Assembly (NCBI GenBank): GCA_026004195.1
Contig: BPIQ01000001.1
Span: forward strand, 1,354,311 to 1,418,310
Direction: 5' to 3'
Origin: Candidatus Binatia bacterium
GTDB taxonomy: Bacteria; Desulfobacterota; Binatia; HRBIN30; BPIQ01
Length of the DNA stretch: 64,000 nucleotides
This document shows, piece by piece, positions 29,389 through 37,894 of this stretch (the stretch's first letter is position 1; every line of letters begins with the position of its first letter). The notes under the pieces were generated by a model. The model saw only the letters and a list, made by a program, of their open reading frames with translations, had not been told where the DNA came from and searched no databases. The translations under genes and the position numbers were made by a program.

Positions 29389-31884
29389 GCCGAAGGGAGT
29401 CGCTTCCCCACTCGTCGGATCCACCTCGAGGAGCTCCCAGGAACCCGGGACGGACCAGCGAGGGTCCTTCGGAGACACGCCCGCGAGAGCGAGCAACCTG
29501 CCGCGGTCGAGCCAGACGAGATCGAGAACGGTCCGCCCGGGTAGGCGGATTCGGCGGACTTCCCGCGACGGCTCGAGTACGTAGATGGCTTCTTCGTCGC
29601 GGCCGGCCCCCGCTACGAGGGCGAGACGGCCCTCGGTGGGAAGAGGCCGAGCCACGGCCCGGATTTCGTCCGCGCCGTACACGATCGGACGGACTTCCCC
29701 CTCGGCCGACACGGCCCGGAGGCTTTTGCCTTCCTCACCTGCCGTCAGGACGTACACGACCTCCCCTTGCGAACCCGGAAACACGGAGACCACGGGATCG
29801 GCGAAAACCGCGACATGCCGGTCCTCGATCCCGCTCGCTTCCGCGAAGCGAAGCTCGAAAAGGCCTCCCCCGTGCTCGACGACGTAGAAAAAAGCTCCCC
29901 CGCCTGTCGGACTAGGAAACCGTACCGAGCCGCTCGCGACCCGGACCGTCCGCTTCTCCCAGCGGCCCCCCTCCCACCGAACGATCCGGCGCTTCCAAGC
30001 CGCCCAGATCCCGGCCTGCGAAACGGCGGGGTCGTGCCCGAGGCCGAGCCAACGTCGAGTGGAAAGCGCCGTATCGACCAGGAGAAGCCCGGCACGCCCC
30101 TTCTCCAAGCGGATCGGAACCACCCAGCGCCTCGTGTCGACGGCTCGGGGGCGCCCCGCGGCTTCGAACTCGAGTTCCACTCGGGTCGACGAACCGTCGG
30201 AACGGAGCACGGTGAGACCCGTTCCTCCGGAGGGCACGAGCAGACGGTCCGTGACCAGCAACGTGGACTCCGGGCCGCGAGCCAGGTACGTCGGACTCAC
30301 GCAGAAAGGGAGGCGGTTCGAAGACCGGTCCGGGTCGGGCCAGCGAACCAGCGGGTCGGCGACGAGGGAGCGGACGTCCCCCGTACGGGGAACGGTCCCG
30401 CCCACGGCGAGCCGTATCGTTTCCGCCCCTTTTCGACCACGATCGACCAGCACCTCCACGGTCGGCACCTCCTGCCGGGGGAAGCGGTCGGAAAGAACCC
30501 ACCCGTCTTGTCGTTCCTCCCAGAAGAAATCCGTGGCGAAGGGAGCGTAGCCCCATTCGCGAAAGACGGCCCGCGCTCCGCCGTCTTCGGGTAACGCAGC
30601 CTCGAGATCTTCCCAGCGGAGGGTTTTCCCGAAACGGGCCCTGCGGAGGTCCCCGAGCAGGGAAAAGAGCCTTTCGTTACCGAGGACGGTTCCCAGGACA
30701 CCGAGGAACATGGCTCCCGCGTGCCGAACCCGTTCTTCGAGCTTCGGGGAGAACGCCAGCTCCCAGCCCCGTAGACTCGTGAGAGCACGACCCGCCCTCG
30801 CCGAGCGGGTCGCCTCCAGGCGGAGCTCCGCGGCGCGATCGCGTCCGAGCACGGTTTCGAGCACGGCCCAGGAGCTGAAAAGCCCGGCCGACCGCACGGC
30901 CCCGGCCCCTTTTCCCGGAACCCACACGAACGCCTCGCTGCTCCACCACGCCGCAGCGAGCTCTCGTGCCAGCGCCGGATAGAGACGCTCGGGTTCCGAA
31001 GAGTCGCGGAGGGAGACTTCCACCAAACCCCCTCCCACGTACCTCGAGCGGCGGGCCAGGGGATTCACGTACGCACCCGCGCCGGAGAGACCCGAAGGGC
31101 CGAGGAGCTTTTCGTATTCCGCGTACACCCTGCGAAAAGCCTCGCGGAGACGACGTCCGGCCCCTTTTCGGTCCGAGGGAAAGCGAAAAAAGCTCGAAGC
31201 CACGCTTCCTCCCGCTTCCCCGACCGAGCCGGCGGTCAGGGCAACGAAAGAAACCCCGAGAACCGGACGGTCGAAACTCCAGCTCCACGAGGTCACGCCG
31301 TAGCCCAGCTCGCCTCGCCCGGGCGTCCCGGTGTGAAGAACCTCGTAGGCGGAAGGCAAAAAGACGCGAACGTTCGTCCGAGCGGGAGCTACGAACGGAG
31401 GTGCCGGATACCAGTCCGCGTAAGCCGGAAGAAACACGGCTCCTTCTTCGACCCGACAGTCTCCTGCCCTGCAGTGTCCCTCGAATTCGACGTCCACCAC
31501 GAGCTCGGCCTTCTCCCCCGCCGGCAAGTTCGGAAAGGCCAGGACATTCCCGCCCAGTCGAGTCCAGGCGACAGGTCGACCCGCGACACGAAAGGCACGG
31601 ACCTCGATGCCGTGTCGAAGACGGAAGAGGATGGCTCGTGACCGAAGGGGCGTCGAGGCGCGCCAGACGGCGTGTCCTCGCAGGAAGGCCGAAGCCGGGT
31701 CCACCAGCACCTCGAGGTCGAGCTCCCACTCCGAAGGCCGGAACGCACGGCCCACGGCCTCGCCGAGGAACTCGGGGACGGAAACCGACCCCTGGCGTAC
31801 GGCCTTCGCGTAGAGAGACGAGGCGAGCGTGCCCAGAAAGAAGACCCACGCCGACTTCTCCAGTATGCCGCGGAGCCACCGCAT
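29338..31884 (-). CDS. Membrane-anchored M1-peptidase homologue with dead active site and propeller-like C-terminus
   Basis: This 848-residue protein starts with a signal anchor ('SAWVFFLGTLASSLYA'). An M1-aminopeptidase N-terminal beta domain ('LDLEVLVDPASAFLRGHA') and a peptidase-like helical region follow. Where M1 enzymes have HExxH and a later Glu, this one reads 'ALARELAAAWW' (about residues 304-313), and 'NEGFA' is replaced by 'RSAGLFSSW', so zinc and catalytic ligands are lost. The C-terminal 350 residues are repeated strands like a beta-propeller ('LEVDPTSGEATPFG' type). It is last in an exbB-exbD-VWA-TPR run, suggesting a periplasmic structural or binding role. A promoter sits just upstream. 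Confidence 0.72.
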   Translation of the reverse strand: MRWLRGILEKSAWVFFLGTLASSLYAKAVRQGSVSVPEFLGEAVGRAFRPSEWELDLEVLVDPASAFLRGHAVWRASTPLRSRAILFRLRHGIEVRAFRVAGRPVAWTRLGGNVLAFPNLPAGEKAELVVDVEFEGHCRAGDCRVEEGAVFLPAYADWYPAPPFVAPARTNVRVFLPSAYEVLHTGTPGRGELGYGVTSWSWSFDRPVLGVSFVALTAGSVGEAGGSVASSFFRFPSDRKGAGRRLREAFRRVYAEYEKLLGPSGLSGAGAYVNPLARRSRYVGGGLVEVSLRDSSEPERLYPALARELAAAWWSSEAFVWVPGKGAGAVRSAGLFSSWAVLETVLGRDRAAELRLEATRSARAGRALTSLRGWELAFSPKLEERVRHAGAMFLGVLGTVLGNERLFSLLGDLRRARFGKTLRWEDLEAALPEDGGARAVFREWGYAPFATDFFWEERQDGWVLSDRFPRQEVPTVEVLVDRGRKGAETIRLAVGGTVPRTGDVRSLVADPLVRWPDPDRSSNRLPFCVSPTYLARGPESTLLVTDRLLVPSGGTGLTVLRSDGSSTRVELEFEAAGRPRAVDTRRWVVPIRLEKGRAGLLLVDTALSTRRWLGLGHDPAVSQAGIWAAWKRRIVRWEGGRWEKRTVRVASGSVRFPSPTGGGAFFYVVEHGGGLFELRFAEASGIEDRHVAVFADPVVSVFPGSQGEVVYVLTAGEEGKSLRAVSAEGEVRPIVYGADEIRAVARPLPTEGRLALVAGAGRDEEAIYVLEPSREVRRIRLPGRTVLDLVWLDRGRLLALAGVSPKDPRWSVPGSWELLEVDPTSGEATPFGSGTLSCSADLEARVGR

Positions 31885-34253
31885 CGCCGCACCGAAGACG
31901 CGGACGATAGGGAGACGAGTCGTCCGTTGTCAACCCGGGCTCGACCACACGCCGACGAACGCAACTCCTCGAACTTCCGCCTGAGCTCCGGGTTTCCGAG
32001 GCCGACCCAGGCCGGCCGCAGGTCGCGGAGAAACTTGCAAGCCTCGTCCGCCTTGTTTCGCGCCACGAGGAGTCGGGCGACCTCGTACCGGGCCTCGTAC
32101 CAGACGGCGTCACCCGGGCTCGATCGTTCCGCCAGAGCGCGCCAGGCCGTTTCCGCGCCCTCGAAGTCCCCGCTCCGCTCGAGAACCCGTCCCAGACCGG
32201 CGAGCGCGCGCCGGCCGAGCCGTGGATGGTCCCCGAGCCGCCGGTACAGCTGCGCCGCCTCTTGCCACTGCCCGTTCTCCTCGTAAAGCTCGGCCCGACG
32301 GAACGCGATCTCGTCCTGCGCACCGGCACGTTCGGCCACCCCGAGAAGGTGGAGGGCTATTTCCCTCGCCGTCCGGGCGTCGGGACCTCGGAAACGGTTC
32401 GCCGCCCGGCGGAAGCGCTCGGCCAGGCTCTCGAGCAGCTCGGGCTCGACCTGCTTCCAGAAAGCGGCGCTCGGTTTCTCGAGCCAGGTCCGTGCCTCGG
32501 AAAAACGTCCGAGCTCGGCCAGCGCCTCGAGCCTGAGCCGCACCACGGCGGGCAAGAGGTCTTCGCGTTCGGGAAAACGACGTTCGTAACCGTCGAGAAC
32601 CCGAAGGGCATCTTCCTCTTTTCCCACGGCCCGGTAGTAGGCCGCGGCCAGCGGGAGAAATTTGCCGCGGATCTCGTGGAGCTCCGCGTCGTCTTCGGCC
32701 CCTCCCTGCAGCTCGCGCTCGAGTCGCGCGACGAGATCCCCGATCTCGGAGAGCCGCTTTTCCCTTTCGAGCCTGGTACCTTCCCGGCTCCGCCATCGTT
32801 CGAACTTGCACTGCAGGCGGCCGAAAAGTGCCCGGCGCTCGAACGCCGGGTCGCCCGACACACGTTCGTACCAGGCTTCCGCCTCGGCAAAGCGACCCCG
32901 AGCCTGCTCGAGCTCGCCGAGACGGTAGTAAGCCTCGAAGGCCTTCGGGTGTCTCGGGTCGGCTTCGACGTAGCGGAGCGCGGCCCTGTAGAGGTGCTCC
33001 GCGTTCTCGGGAGCGGGGGTGGCGGCCGCGGCCTGTTCCCACGCCTTGAAGGCGAGATAGCGAGCGGCGGCAGCCTCCCGTTCTCCCCCTTCGGCCAGGT
33101 AGGTTTCGAATCGAGCGGCCGCCTCGGGGTAGCGACCGAGCCGAAACTCGACGTATCCGAGCAGGTAGGTCGCCTCGAGTTTCCGCTCCACGCTTTCGGG
33201 CTTCCGGAGGTAGCGCTCGAGAACGGTGCGAGCGCGCTCCCAGGAAGCCTCTTCGACGAGCTTCTGCGCCGTGGTCCAGAGGAGAAACGGGTCCCCCGAC
33301 TCCCCGAACCACGCGGACGGATCCTTCATCTCGGCGATCAAGCCCTGCACCCTCTTCTCCCACGCCCCCCCGCGAGCGCGGAGCCAGCCCAGCTCTCGAA
33401 CCACCTCCCGCCGCACCCCCTCGCTCGGTTTCCCGCCGCCCGCCGCACCCAAAAGAGCGCGGACACGGAGGTAACGAAGCATCGTTTTCTGCTCGGGCGA
33501 GAAGTTCTCCCCTTGCTCCGCGAGCAAACGACGGCTCTCTTCGGCGGCTTTTCGGAACTCGCGGGCCGCGAGCCGCGCTTCGACCAGCGCGACCGCCGCC
33601 TTGGCCCGCTGCTCCGCGGACGCCACCGACGAGCGGACGACGTCTTGCAGGTCTCGCGCCGCCGCTCCGGCATCCCCGAGCTCCAGGGCGCAGAGCGCAC
33701 GGCCGAGGCGGCTTTCCACCCGCAAAGGAGTTTCGCCGTCCCCGACCGCGAACTCCTGAAAACCGGCGCGGGCCTTCTCGAGAAGGGCCTTGTTCTTTTC
33801 GCCCGCGTAGAGCCGAGCGCCGTAATAGGAGACCCAGTTCCGAAAGTAGAGGGCCCGCGCCGCCAGCTCCTGCGCCGTGCGCCAAGCCTCGGTTTCGTAG
33901 AGGGCTTCGAGGTCCCCGTCCGCCTCGATCACTTCCGCGACCATCTTCTCGGTTCGCGCCCGGTAAAGTTCGTAGAGGCCGTCGAGCGCCGAGGAAAGAG
34001 CCTCGTGCGCGGCCCGCAGCGAGGCATTCCGGAGGTCGGCTCCGCGTCCGAGCCTTTCCTGCACGGTGCCCACGAAACGGAGCGAGAGGTCGGCGAGTCG
34101 CTCGAGGAGCTCGGCGTGAACCGCGGGCTCCGCCGAAGCCGCGGCTCGGAACTCGGCGGCCAGTGCCCGTGCCTCTTTCTCGAGTGCGGCCGGCGACACC
34201 GCGAAAGCGACCGAGGGAAGGACGATCCAGAGCGCTGCGAGAAACTTCGCCAT
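31389..34253 (-). CDS. Periplasmic TPR-repeat protein (C-terminal end uncertain)
   Basis: A signal peptide ('KFLAALWIVLPSVAFAVSP') is followed by about 750 residues of helical TPR-like repeats, e.g. 'ATYLLGYVEFRLGRYPEAAARFETYL', 'AFEAYYRLGELEQARGRFAEAEAWYERV' and 'RRALAGLGRVLERSGDFEGAETAWRAL' (quoted in parts; each is one repeat). Upstream neighbours are VWA, exbD and exbB; the start lies nine bases after the VWA stop. The frame stays open to 31389, but the last 165 or so codons overlap the M1-like gene and encode an Arg/Ser/Pro-rich, non-protein-like tail. A TGA in another frame at 31930-31932 lies at the natural gene end. I think the true product has about 775 residues and the tail comes from a one-base frameshift. 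Confidence 0.75.
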   Translation of the reverse strand: MAKFLAALWIVLPSVAFAVSPAALEKEARALAAEFRAAASAEPAVHAELLERLADLSLRFVGTVQERLGRGADLRNASLRAAHEALSSALDGLYELYRARTEKMVAEVIEADGDLEALYETEAWRTAQELAARALYFRNWVSYYGARLYAGEKNKALLEKARAGFQEFAVGDGETPLRVESRLGRALCALELGDAGAAARDLQDVVRSSVASAEQRAKAAVALVEARLAAREFRKAAEESRRLLAEQGENFSPEQKTMLRYLRVRALLGAAGGGKPSEGVRREVVRELGWLRARGGAWEKRVQGLIAEMKDPSAWFGESGDPFLLWTTAQKLVEEASWERARTVLERYLRKPESVERKLEATYLLGYVEFRLGRYPEAAARFETYLAEGGEREAAAARYLAFKAWEQAAAATPAPENAEHLYRAALRYVEADPRHPKAFEAYYRLGELEQARGRFAEAEAWYERVSGDPAFERRALFGRLQCKFERWRSREGTRLEREKRLSEIGDLVARLERELQGGAEDDAELHEIRGKFLPLAAAYYRAVGKEEDALRVLDGYERRFPEREDLLPAVVRLRLEALAELGRFSEARTWLEKPSAAFWKQVEPELLESLAERFRRAANRFRGPDARTAREIALHLLGVAERAGAQDEIAFRRAELYEENGQWQEAAQLYRRLGDHPRLGRRALAGLGRVLERSGDFEGAETAWRALAERSSPGDAVWYEARYEVARLLVARNKADEACKFLRDLRPAWVGLGNPELRRKFEELRSSACGRARVDNGRLVSLSSASSVRRCGGSAAYWRSRRGSSFWARSPRLSTRRPYARGRFPSPSSSARPWAVRSGLRSGSSTSRCWWTRLRPSCEDTPSGAPRRPFGHEPSSSVFDTASRSVPFVSRVDLSPGLDWAGMSWPFRTCRRGRRPSSWWTSNSRDTAGQETVGSKKEPCFFRLTRTGIRHLRS
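31904..31933 (-). promoter_or_regulatory. Promoter of the M1-like gene
   Basis: A perfect TTGACA (31933-31928), an 18-base spacer and TATCGT (31909-31904) end 19 bases before the ATG at 31884. Its position at the predicted end of the TPR gene supports the view that the TPR gene really stops near here. Confidence 0.5.
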
Positions 34254-34262
34254 CGCGGGAGC

Positions 34263-35399
34263 TCAGGAAAGCTCCTCGAGAAACCGGTCGAGCTCCACCT
34301 TCCAGCGCTCCCCGAACGTGAGCACGACCACCTCGCGCACGAGCCTCTTTTCGTCCTCGAGCGCGACGCGCTCGCCGCCGCCTTCGCGTGCGATCTCCTC
34401 GAGCACTTCGGCCGTCTTCCGGTAGTGCTCCGGCATCGGCGACGGCCGGTACGGCTCCCGGCCGTGGAGCGAGCGCCAGAGGAAGATGTCGTGCTCGTAG
34501 TGGAGTCGCTTCGTCACGTCGATCGTGCTCACGTACCCTCCCTGGGAACGGAACTCGCGCACGAGTTCGAGGACGTCTTCCTCTTCCCAGGGATGGGGAG
34601 GCGAGCCCGCGACGAGCACGACGATCTTTTTCGACCTCTTCCGCCACGAGAGCTCGCGGATCGCCACCTCGAGGGCTTCGAAGACGGCTTCTTCCCAGTC
34701 GCCGCCGCCCGAGGCGCGGACGTGGCGGAGAAATTCCGTGAGCTTCGCGGTGTGGAAGCTCAGGTCCGTCCACCGCACCACGTACTCGTCGCCTTCGTCC
34801 CGGTAGATCACGATTCCGACCCGGGTCGTGGGGACCATGCGCTGCAGGACTTCGACGAAGGTCGAGAGCTTCGCCTTCACCTCGTCGATGGCGAACTGCA
34901 TGCTTTCCGTCGTGTCGACGACCAGAGCCACGTCGAGACCGACCTTGCGCAGTCCCCCCACGTAGTCTCCGAAACCGCCGGCTCCGAGTCCCGCCACGAT
35001 GCCGCTCCCGTAAGCGAGAGGGAGGGAGTCGTTCGTTTTCGGCCCGCGCCCGAGCGTGGGCCCGATGGCCCCGAGCGGGGGGAGCGCGGTGGCGCGAACG
35101 TTCTCGATCCGTGGGGCCGCGGGGGCCGCCCGGGAGGCTTTCGCCCTTCCGACCCGCAGCGCTCCGGCGAGATCCCTCAGCGACGGGATGCCCTCGAAGT
35201 CCTCGTCGCCGAAGGGGCTTTCCACCTTCACACCGATGCGCTCGACCCGACGTGCGATCTCCAGGGTCACGGTCGCGAAAAGAAGGAGAAGCCCCGCGTG
35301 GACCAGAACGGCCAGGGCGGCGAAGCGCAGAGTCTTCGCCCGCTCGCGTGGCGCCCAGGGATCGATTTCGTACGCAGGGTGCGGGGCGTTCGTGGTCAA
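34263..35399 (-). CDS. Membrane-anchored von Willebrand factor A domain protein in TonB position
   Basis: This 378-residue protein has a short cytoplasmic N-terminus and one helix (about 24-48, 'AALAVLVHAGLLLLFATVTL'), arranged like the anchor of TonB/TolA. A Pro/Ala-rich linker leads to a VWA domain from about residue 155. The metal-site motif is D162-T-T-E-S166 ('VVDTTESM'), a variant of DxSxS; a later 'SGGGDWEEAV' matches the conserved VWA Gly-Asp loop. No TonB C-terminal domain is present. Start TTG at 35399 overlaps the exbD stop (TTGA). It probably replaces TonB as the partner moved by the ExbBD motor. Confidence 0.83.
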   Translation of the reverse strand: MTTNAPHPAYEIDPWAPRERAKTLRFAALAVLVHAGLLLLFATVTLEIARRVERIGVKVESPFGDEDFEGIPSLRDLAGALRVGRAKASRAAPAAPRIENVRATALPPLGAIGPTLGRGPKTNDSLPLAYGSGIVAGLGAGGFGDYVGGLRKVGLDVALVVDTTESMQFAIDEVKAKLSTFVEVLQRMVPTTRVGIVIYRDEGDEYVVRWTDLSFHTAKLTEFLRHVRASGGGDWEEAVFEALEVAIRELSWRKRSKKIVVLVAGSPPHPWEEEDVLELVREFRSQGGYVSTIDVTKRLHYEHDIFLWRSLHGREPYRPSPMPEHYRKTAEVLEEIAREGGGERVALEDEKRLVREVVVLTFGERWKVELDRFLEELS

Positions 35400-35821
35400 T
35401 CCTCCGAGTCCCCTGCACGCTCGGCCGCGATCGCGATCTGCGCCGCCCCCGCGGCCTGGGCGATCGAGAGAATGCGCACCGCGTCACCGAAGAGCACGGA
35501 CCGATCGCCTTCCAGGACGACGGGAATGTCCGGCCGAGCCGCGAGTTCCTCGCGGAGGCGTTGCTCGAGTTCGGCCGCAGTCACGGCCTCGGCGTTCAGA
35601 AAAAGCTCGCCCGACGGCGTCACGGTGATCGTGAGCTCCCGCGGTTGCGTGGCCGTTTCTTCCACGCGGGGCAAGGTCACGTTGGCGCCCGACTCGACCA
35701 TGCTCGCGCTCGTCACCATGAAGATGATGAGCAGCACGAGGAAAATGTCCGTGAGAGGCGTGATGTTGATCTCGGACACGATGGGCGACCGCGCCCGGCT
35801 CCTGAGACTACCGAGGGCCAT
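35396..35821 (-). CDS. exbD: ExbD/TolR-family motor subunit
   Basis: This 141-residue protein has one membrane helix with the essential Asp 25 ('INITPLTDIFLVLLIIFMVT') that carries protons in ExbBD/TolQR motors. A periplasmic domain with 'PIVVLEGDR'-like residues (here 'DIPVVLEGDR') follows. Its start overlaps the exbB end by 14 bases and its stop overlaps the VWA start. ExbD and TolR cannot be told apart with certainty here. Confidence 0.93.
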   Translation of the reverse strand: MALGSLRSRARSPIVSEINITPLTDIFLVLLIIFMVTSASMVESGANVTLPRVEETATQPRELTITVTPSGELFLNAEAVTAAELEQRLREELAARPDIPVVLEGDRSVLFGDAVRILSIAQAAGAAQIAIAAERAGDSED

Positions 35822-36452
35822 GGTTCCTCCTGCCCAGATGGATGGCGTCGATGACCCGGTTCGAAGCGATCGTGAGGGCGGCCTCGATCCTCTCGATCCG
35901 CGTCTGGAAGTAGTTGTAGAACACGACGGCCACGATCGCGACGGCGAGACCCATGGCGGTGGCGACGAGGGCCTCCGAGATTCCCGCGGCTACCACCGAA
36001 AACCCACCGCTTCCCATGACGGCCATGTTGTGGAACGCTTTGACGATCCCGATCACGGTGCCGAAAAGGCCGATGAAGGGGGCACTGGCACCGACCGTTC
36101 CCAGGACCCAGAGCGGGCCCTTGAGCGCCTCGAGTTCCTCGAAACGCTTTTCTTCGGTCAGGTCGGAAAGGTACTCGAGCGAATCGCTCTGGTGACGCGC
36201 GAGGACGTCCGAGAAGATCCTCCCGGCCGGCGTCGTGGATTTCGCTTCGGCGGTGCGGAGCGCCGCCTCGAAGTCTCCCCTCTCCAGGACGGGGCAGACG
36301 GCCCCGGCAAGCCGCATCGTTTCCGAAACGAGGTTGCGCAGCGACCAGAAACGCTCGAGAACGATCGTGACGGTAGCCACGGAACAGGCGATCAGGGGAT
36401 AGGTCGCGAGCCACCCCTGCTGGATCATGTCGAGAACGCTGAGGGTTTCCAC
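35808..36452 (-). CDS. exbB: ExbB/TolQ-family proton-channel motor subunit
   Basis: This 214-residue protein has three membrane segments: 'WLATYPLIACSVATVTIVLE' near the N-terminus, then 'VLGTVGASAPFIGLFGTVIGIVKAF' and 'LVATAMGLAVAIVAVVFYNYF' (split as helices). These match ExbB/TolQ/MotA channel proteins. I chose GTG at 36452 because GGGAGG lies ten bases upstream; the earlier GTG at 36476 would place this site inside the coding region. First gene of the motor-VWA-TPR operon. Confidence 0.93.
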   Translation of the reverse strand: METLSVLDMIQQGWLATYPLIACSVATVTIVLERFWSLRNLVSETMRLAGAVCPVLERGDFEAALRTAEAKSTTPAGRIFSDVLARHQSDSLEYLSDLTEEKRFEELEALKGPLWVLGTVGASAPFIGLFGTVIGIVKAFHNMAVMGSGGFSVVAAGISEALVATAMGLAVAIVAVVFYNYFQTRIERIEAALTIASNRVIDAIHLGRRNHGPR

Positions 36453-36532
36453 GTGCTCCGTTCCTCCCGGCCGCACGATCGCGGCGAGCTCCGCGGATTG
36501 CGGGCGATCTTGCGGCCTTTTCCGAACCTTAT

Positions 36533-36561
36533 TCCTTAGCCGCCCCCGGAAAAGCGAGCAA
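36533..36561 (-). promoter_or_regulatory. Possible promoter of the exbB operon
   Basis: On the minus strand TTGCTC (36561-36556), 17 bases and TAAGGA (36538-36533) lie about 80 bases before exbB. Both boxes are weak. The rest of the 183-base gap to the Moco genes shows nothing else clear. Confidence 0.3.
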
Positions 36562-36659
36562 CGGTCGGCGGGTCCGGGGCACGAACCGTCCGGTCGAAAC
36601 TCGCGCCCGAACGGTCGAAGCCGTCCTGTGCGGGCGTGCGAGGGAGGCGCGGGGCCGGC

Positions 36660-37349
36660 TCAGCCGCCGCCGGTCGGGCCCGGCTTCCCGCTCTGGGGCC
36701 CGATCCAGAGCTCGCCGCCCTCGAAGAACTCTTTTTTCCAGATCGGGACGGTTTCCTTCAGCCGGTCGATGGCGAAGCGACACGCCTCGAACGCCTCTGC
36801 ACGGTGGGCCGCGGAAACGGCCACGACGACGCTCGGCTCGCCCACGGGAACGACACCGACCCGGTGCACGATCGACACGCGCTGTACGGGCCACCGCTCG
36901 CGGACCGCCACTGCGATCTTTTCCATCTCCCGCAGGGCCATTTCCCCGAACGCTTCGTACTCGAGCCGACGCACTCGCCTTCCTTCGTTCGTGACCCGCG
37001 TGGTCCCGACGAACACGACCGTGGCACCGGCCGAGGGCGCCGACACCGCGCGCACAAGAGCCTCCACGTCGATCGGGGTCTCGACGATCTCGCACGACGA
37101 CGGCGCGCCTCCGCTGACGGGGGGAATCAACGCGACCTCGTCTCCCTCGCGAAGGACGGCCGCAGGGTCCGCGTACTCCTGGTTCAGCGCGAAGGAAAGG
37201 GAGCACCCGAGGCGCGAGAGCTCCGGACTCCGCTCGAGGAGCAGCTGCCAGAGCTCGCCGAGCGTGGCTCCCTCGGGGACCTCGAGCACGTCTTCGCGTC
37301 GCCCGAGGCACTCCCGCACCGAAGCGAAATAGCGCACCCGGACCTTCAC
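36660..37349 (-). CDS. moaE: Fused MoaD-MoaE molybdopterin synthase
   Basis: This 229-residue protein joins both molybdopterin synthase subunits. Residues 1-81 are a MoaD ubiquitin-fold sulfur carrier ('KVRVRYFASVREC...'). It ends in 'PPVSGG', the position of the Gly-Gly terminus that must be free to carry a thiocarboxylate. It runs straight into MoaE ('VFVGTTRVTNEGRRV', 'YEAFGEMALREMEKIA', 'HRVGVVPVGEPSVVVAVSAAHR', 'DRLKETVPIWKKE'). GTG at 37349 overlaps the moaB stop (GTGA). In the known mycobacterial fusion MoaX the chain is cut after the Gly pair, so cleavage is likely here. Confidence 0.92.
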   Translation of the reverse strand: MKVRVRYFASVRECLGRREDVLEVPEGATLGELWQLLLERSPELSRLGCSLSFALNQEYADPAAVLREGDEVALIPPVSGGAPSSCEIVETPIDVEALVRAVSAPSAGATVVFVGTTRVTNEGRRVRRLEYEAFGEMALREMEKIAVAVRERWPVQRVSIVHRVGVVPVGEPSVVVAVSAAHRAEAFEACRFAIDRLKETVPIWKKEFFEGGELWIGPQSGKPGPTGGG

Positions 37350-37849
37350 CCGCCCCCTCCCCCTCGGACGAGCCAGACGATGTGTCCGAGCTCGGGCAGC
37401 ACGAGCTTGGTCATGGCGAGCTCCACGGCCGCCGTGGAACCCGGAAGGGAGAAGACGACCCAAGGCCCGTAGACACCGGCGGTCGCCCGACTGAGCATCG
37501 CAGCCGCGCCGATCTCCTGGTAGCTCAACATCCGGAAAAGCTCCCCGAAACCCTCGAGCCGCTTGGTCAAAAGCCCGTCGACGGCTTCGAACGTGGAATC
37601 CCGCGGCCCGAGCCCCGTCCCGCCGTTCAGGACGACGGCCTCGATCTCGCGAGAAAGGGAAAAGAAGACGGAGCGGACTCGCTCGGGCTCGTCGGGAACG
37701 ACCGTGTAGAAGGAAATCGTGTGTCCCGCGCCCTCGAGCAGCTCCCGGATCCTGGCTCCGCTACGATCGGTGTCCACGGTCCGGGTGTCGCTGACCGTGA
37801 CGACGGCACAGCGGACGTGCTCGATCCGCCCCGCGCGGTGTGCGTCCAT
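37346..37849 (-). CDS. moaB: Molybdenum cofactor biosynthesis protein MoaB/MogA family
   Basis: This 167-residue protein has the molybdopterin adenylyltransferase-like fold. It shows 'AVVTVSDTRTVDTDRSG', 'VVLNGGTGLGPRDSTFEAV' and 'MLSRATAGVYGPWVVFSLPGS' (catalytic Asp and Ser/Gly loops). It acts in adenylation of molybdopterin before metal insertion. It sits directly upstream of, and overlapping, moaD-moaE. Confidence 0.94.
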   Translation of the reverse strand: MDAHRAGRIEHVRCAVVTVSDTRTVDTDRSGARIRELLEGAGHTISFYTVVPDEPERVRSVFFSLSREIEAVVLNGGTGLGPRDSTFEAVDGLLTKRLEGFGELFRMLSYQEIGAAAMLSRATAGVYGPWVVFSLPGSTAAVELAMTKLVLPELGHIVWLVRGGGGG

Positions 37850-37894
37850 GATCCCCGGACGTTACCACGGCGCCTTCCGGGGAAAAAGACGACA

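Noticed and set aside
30677-32329. 550-codon frame overlapping the M1-like and TPR genes
   Set aside because: Arg/Ser/Gly-rich shadow of two protein-like frames.
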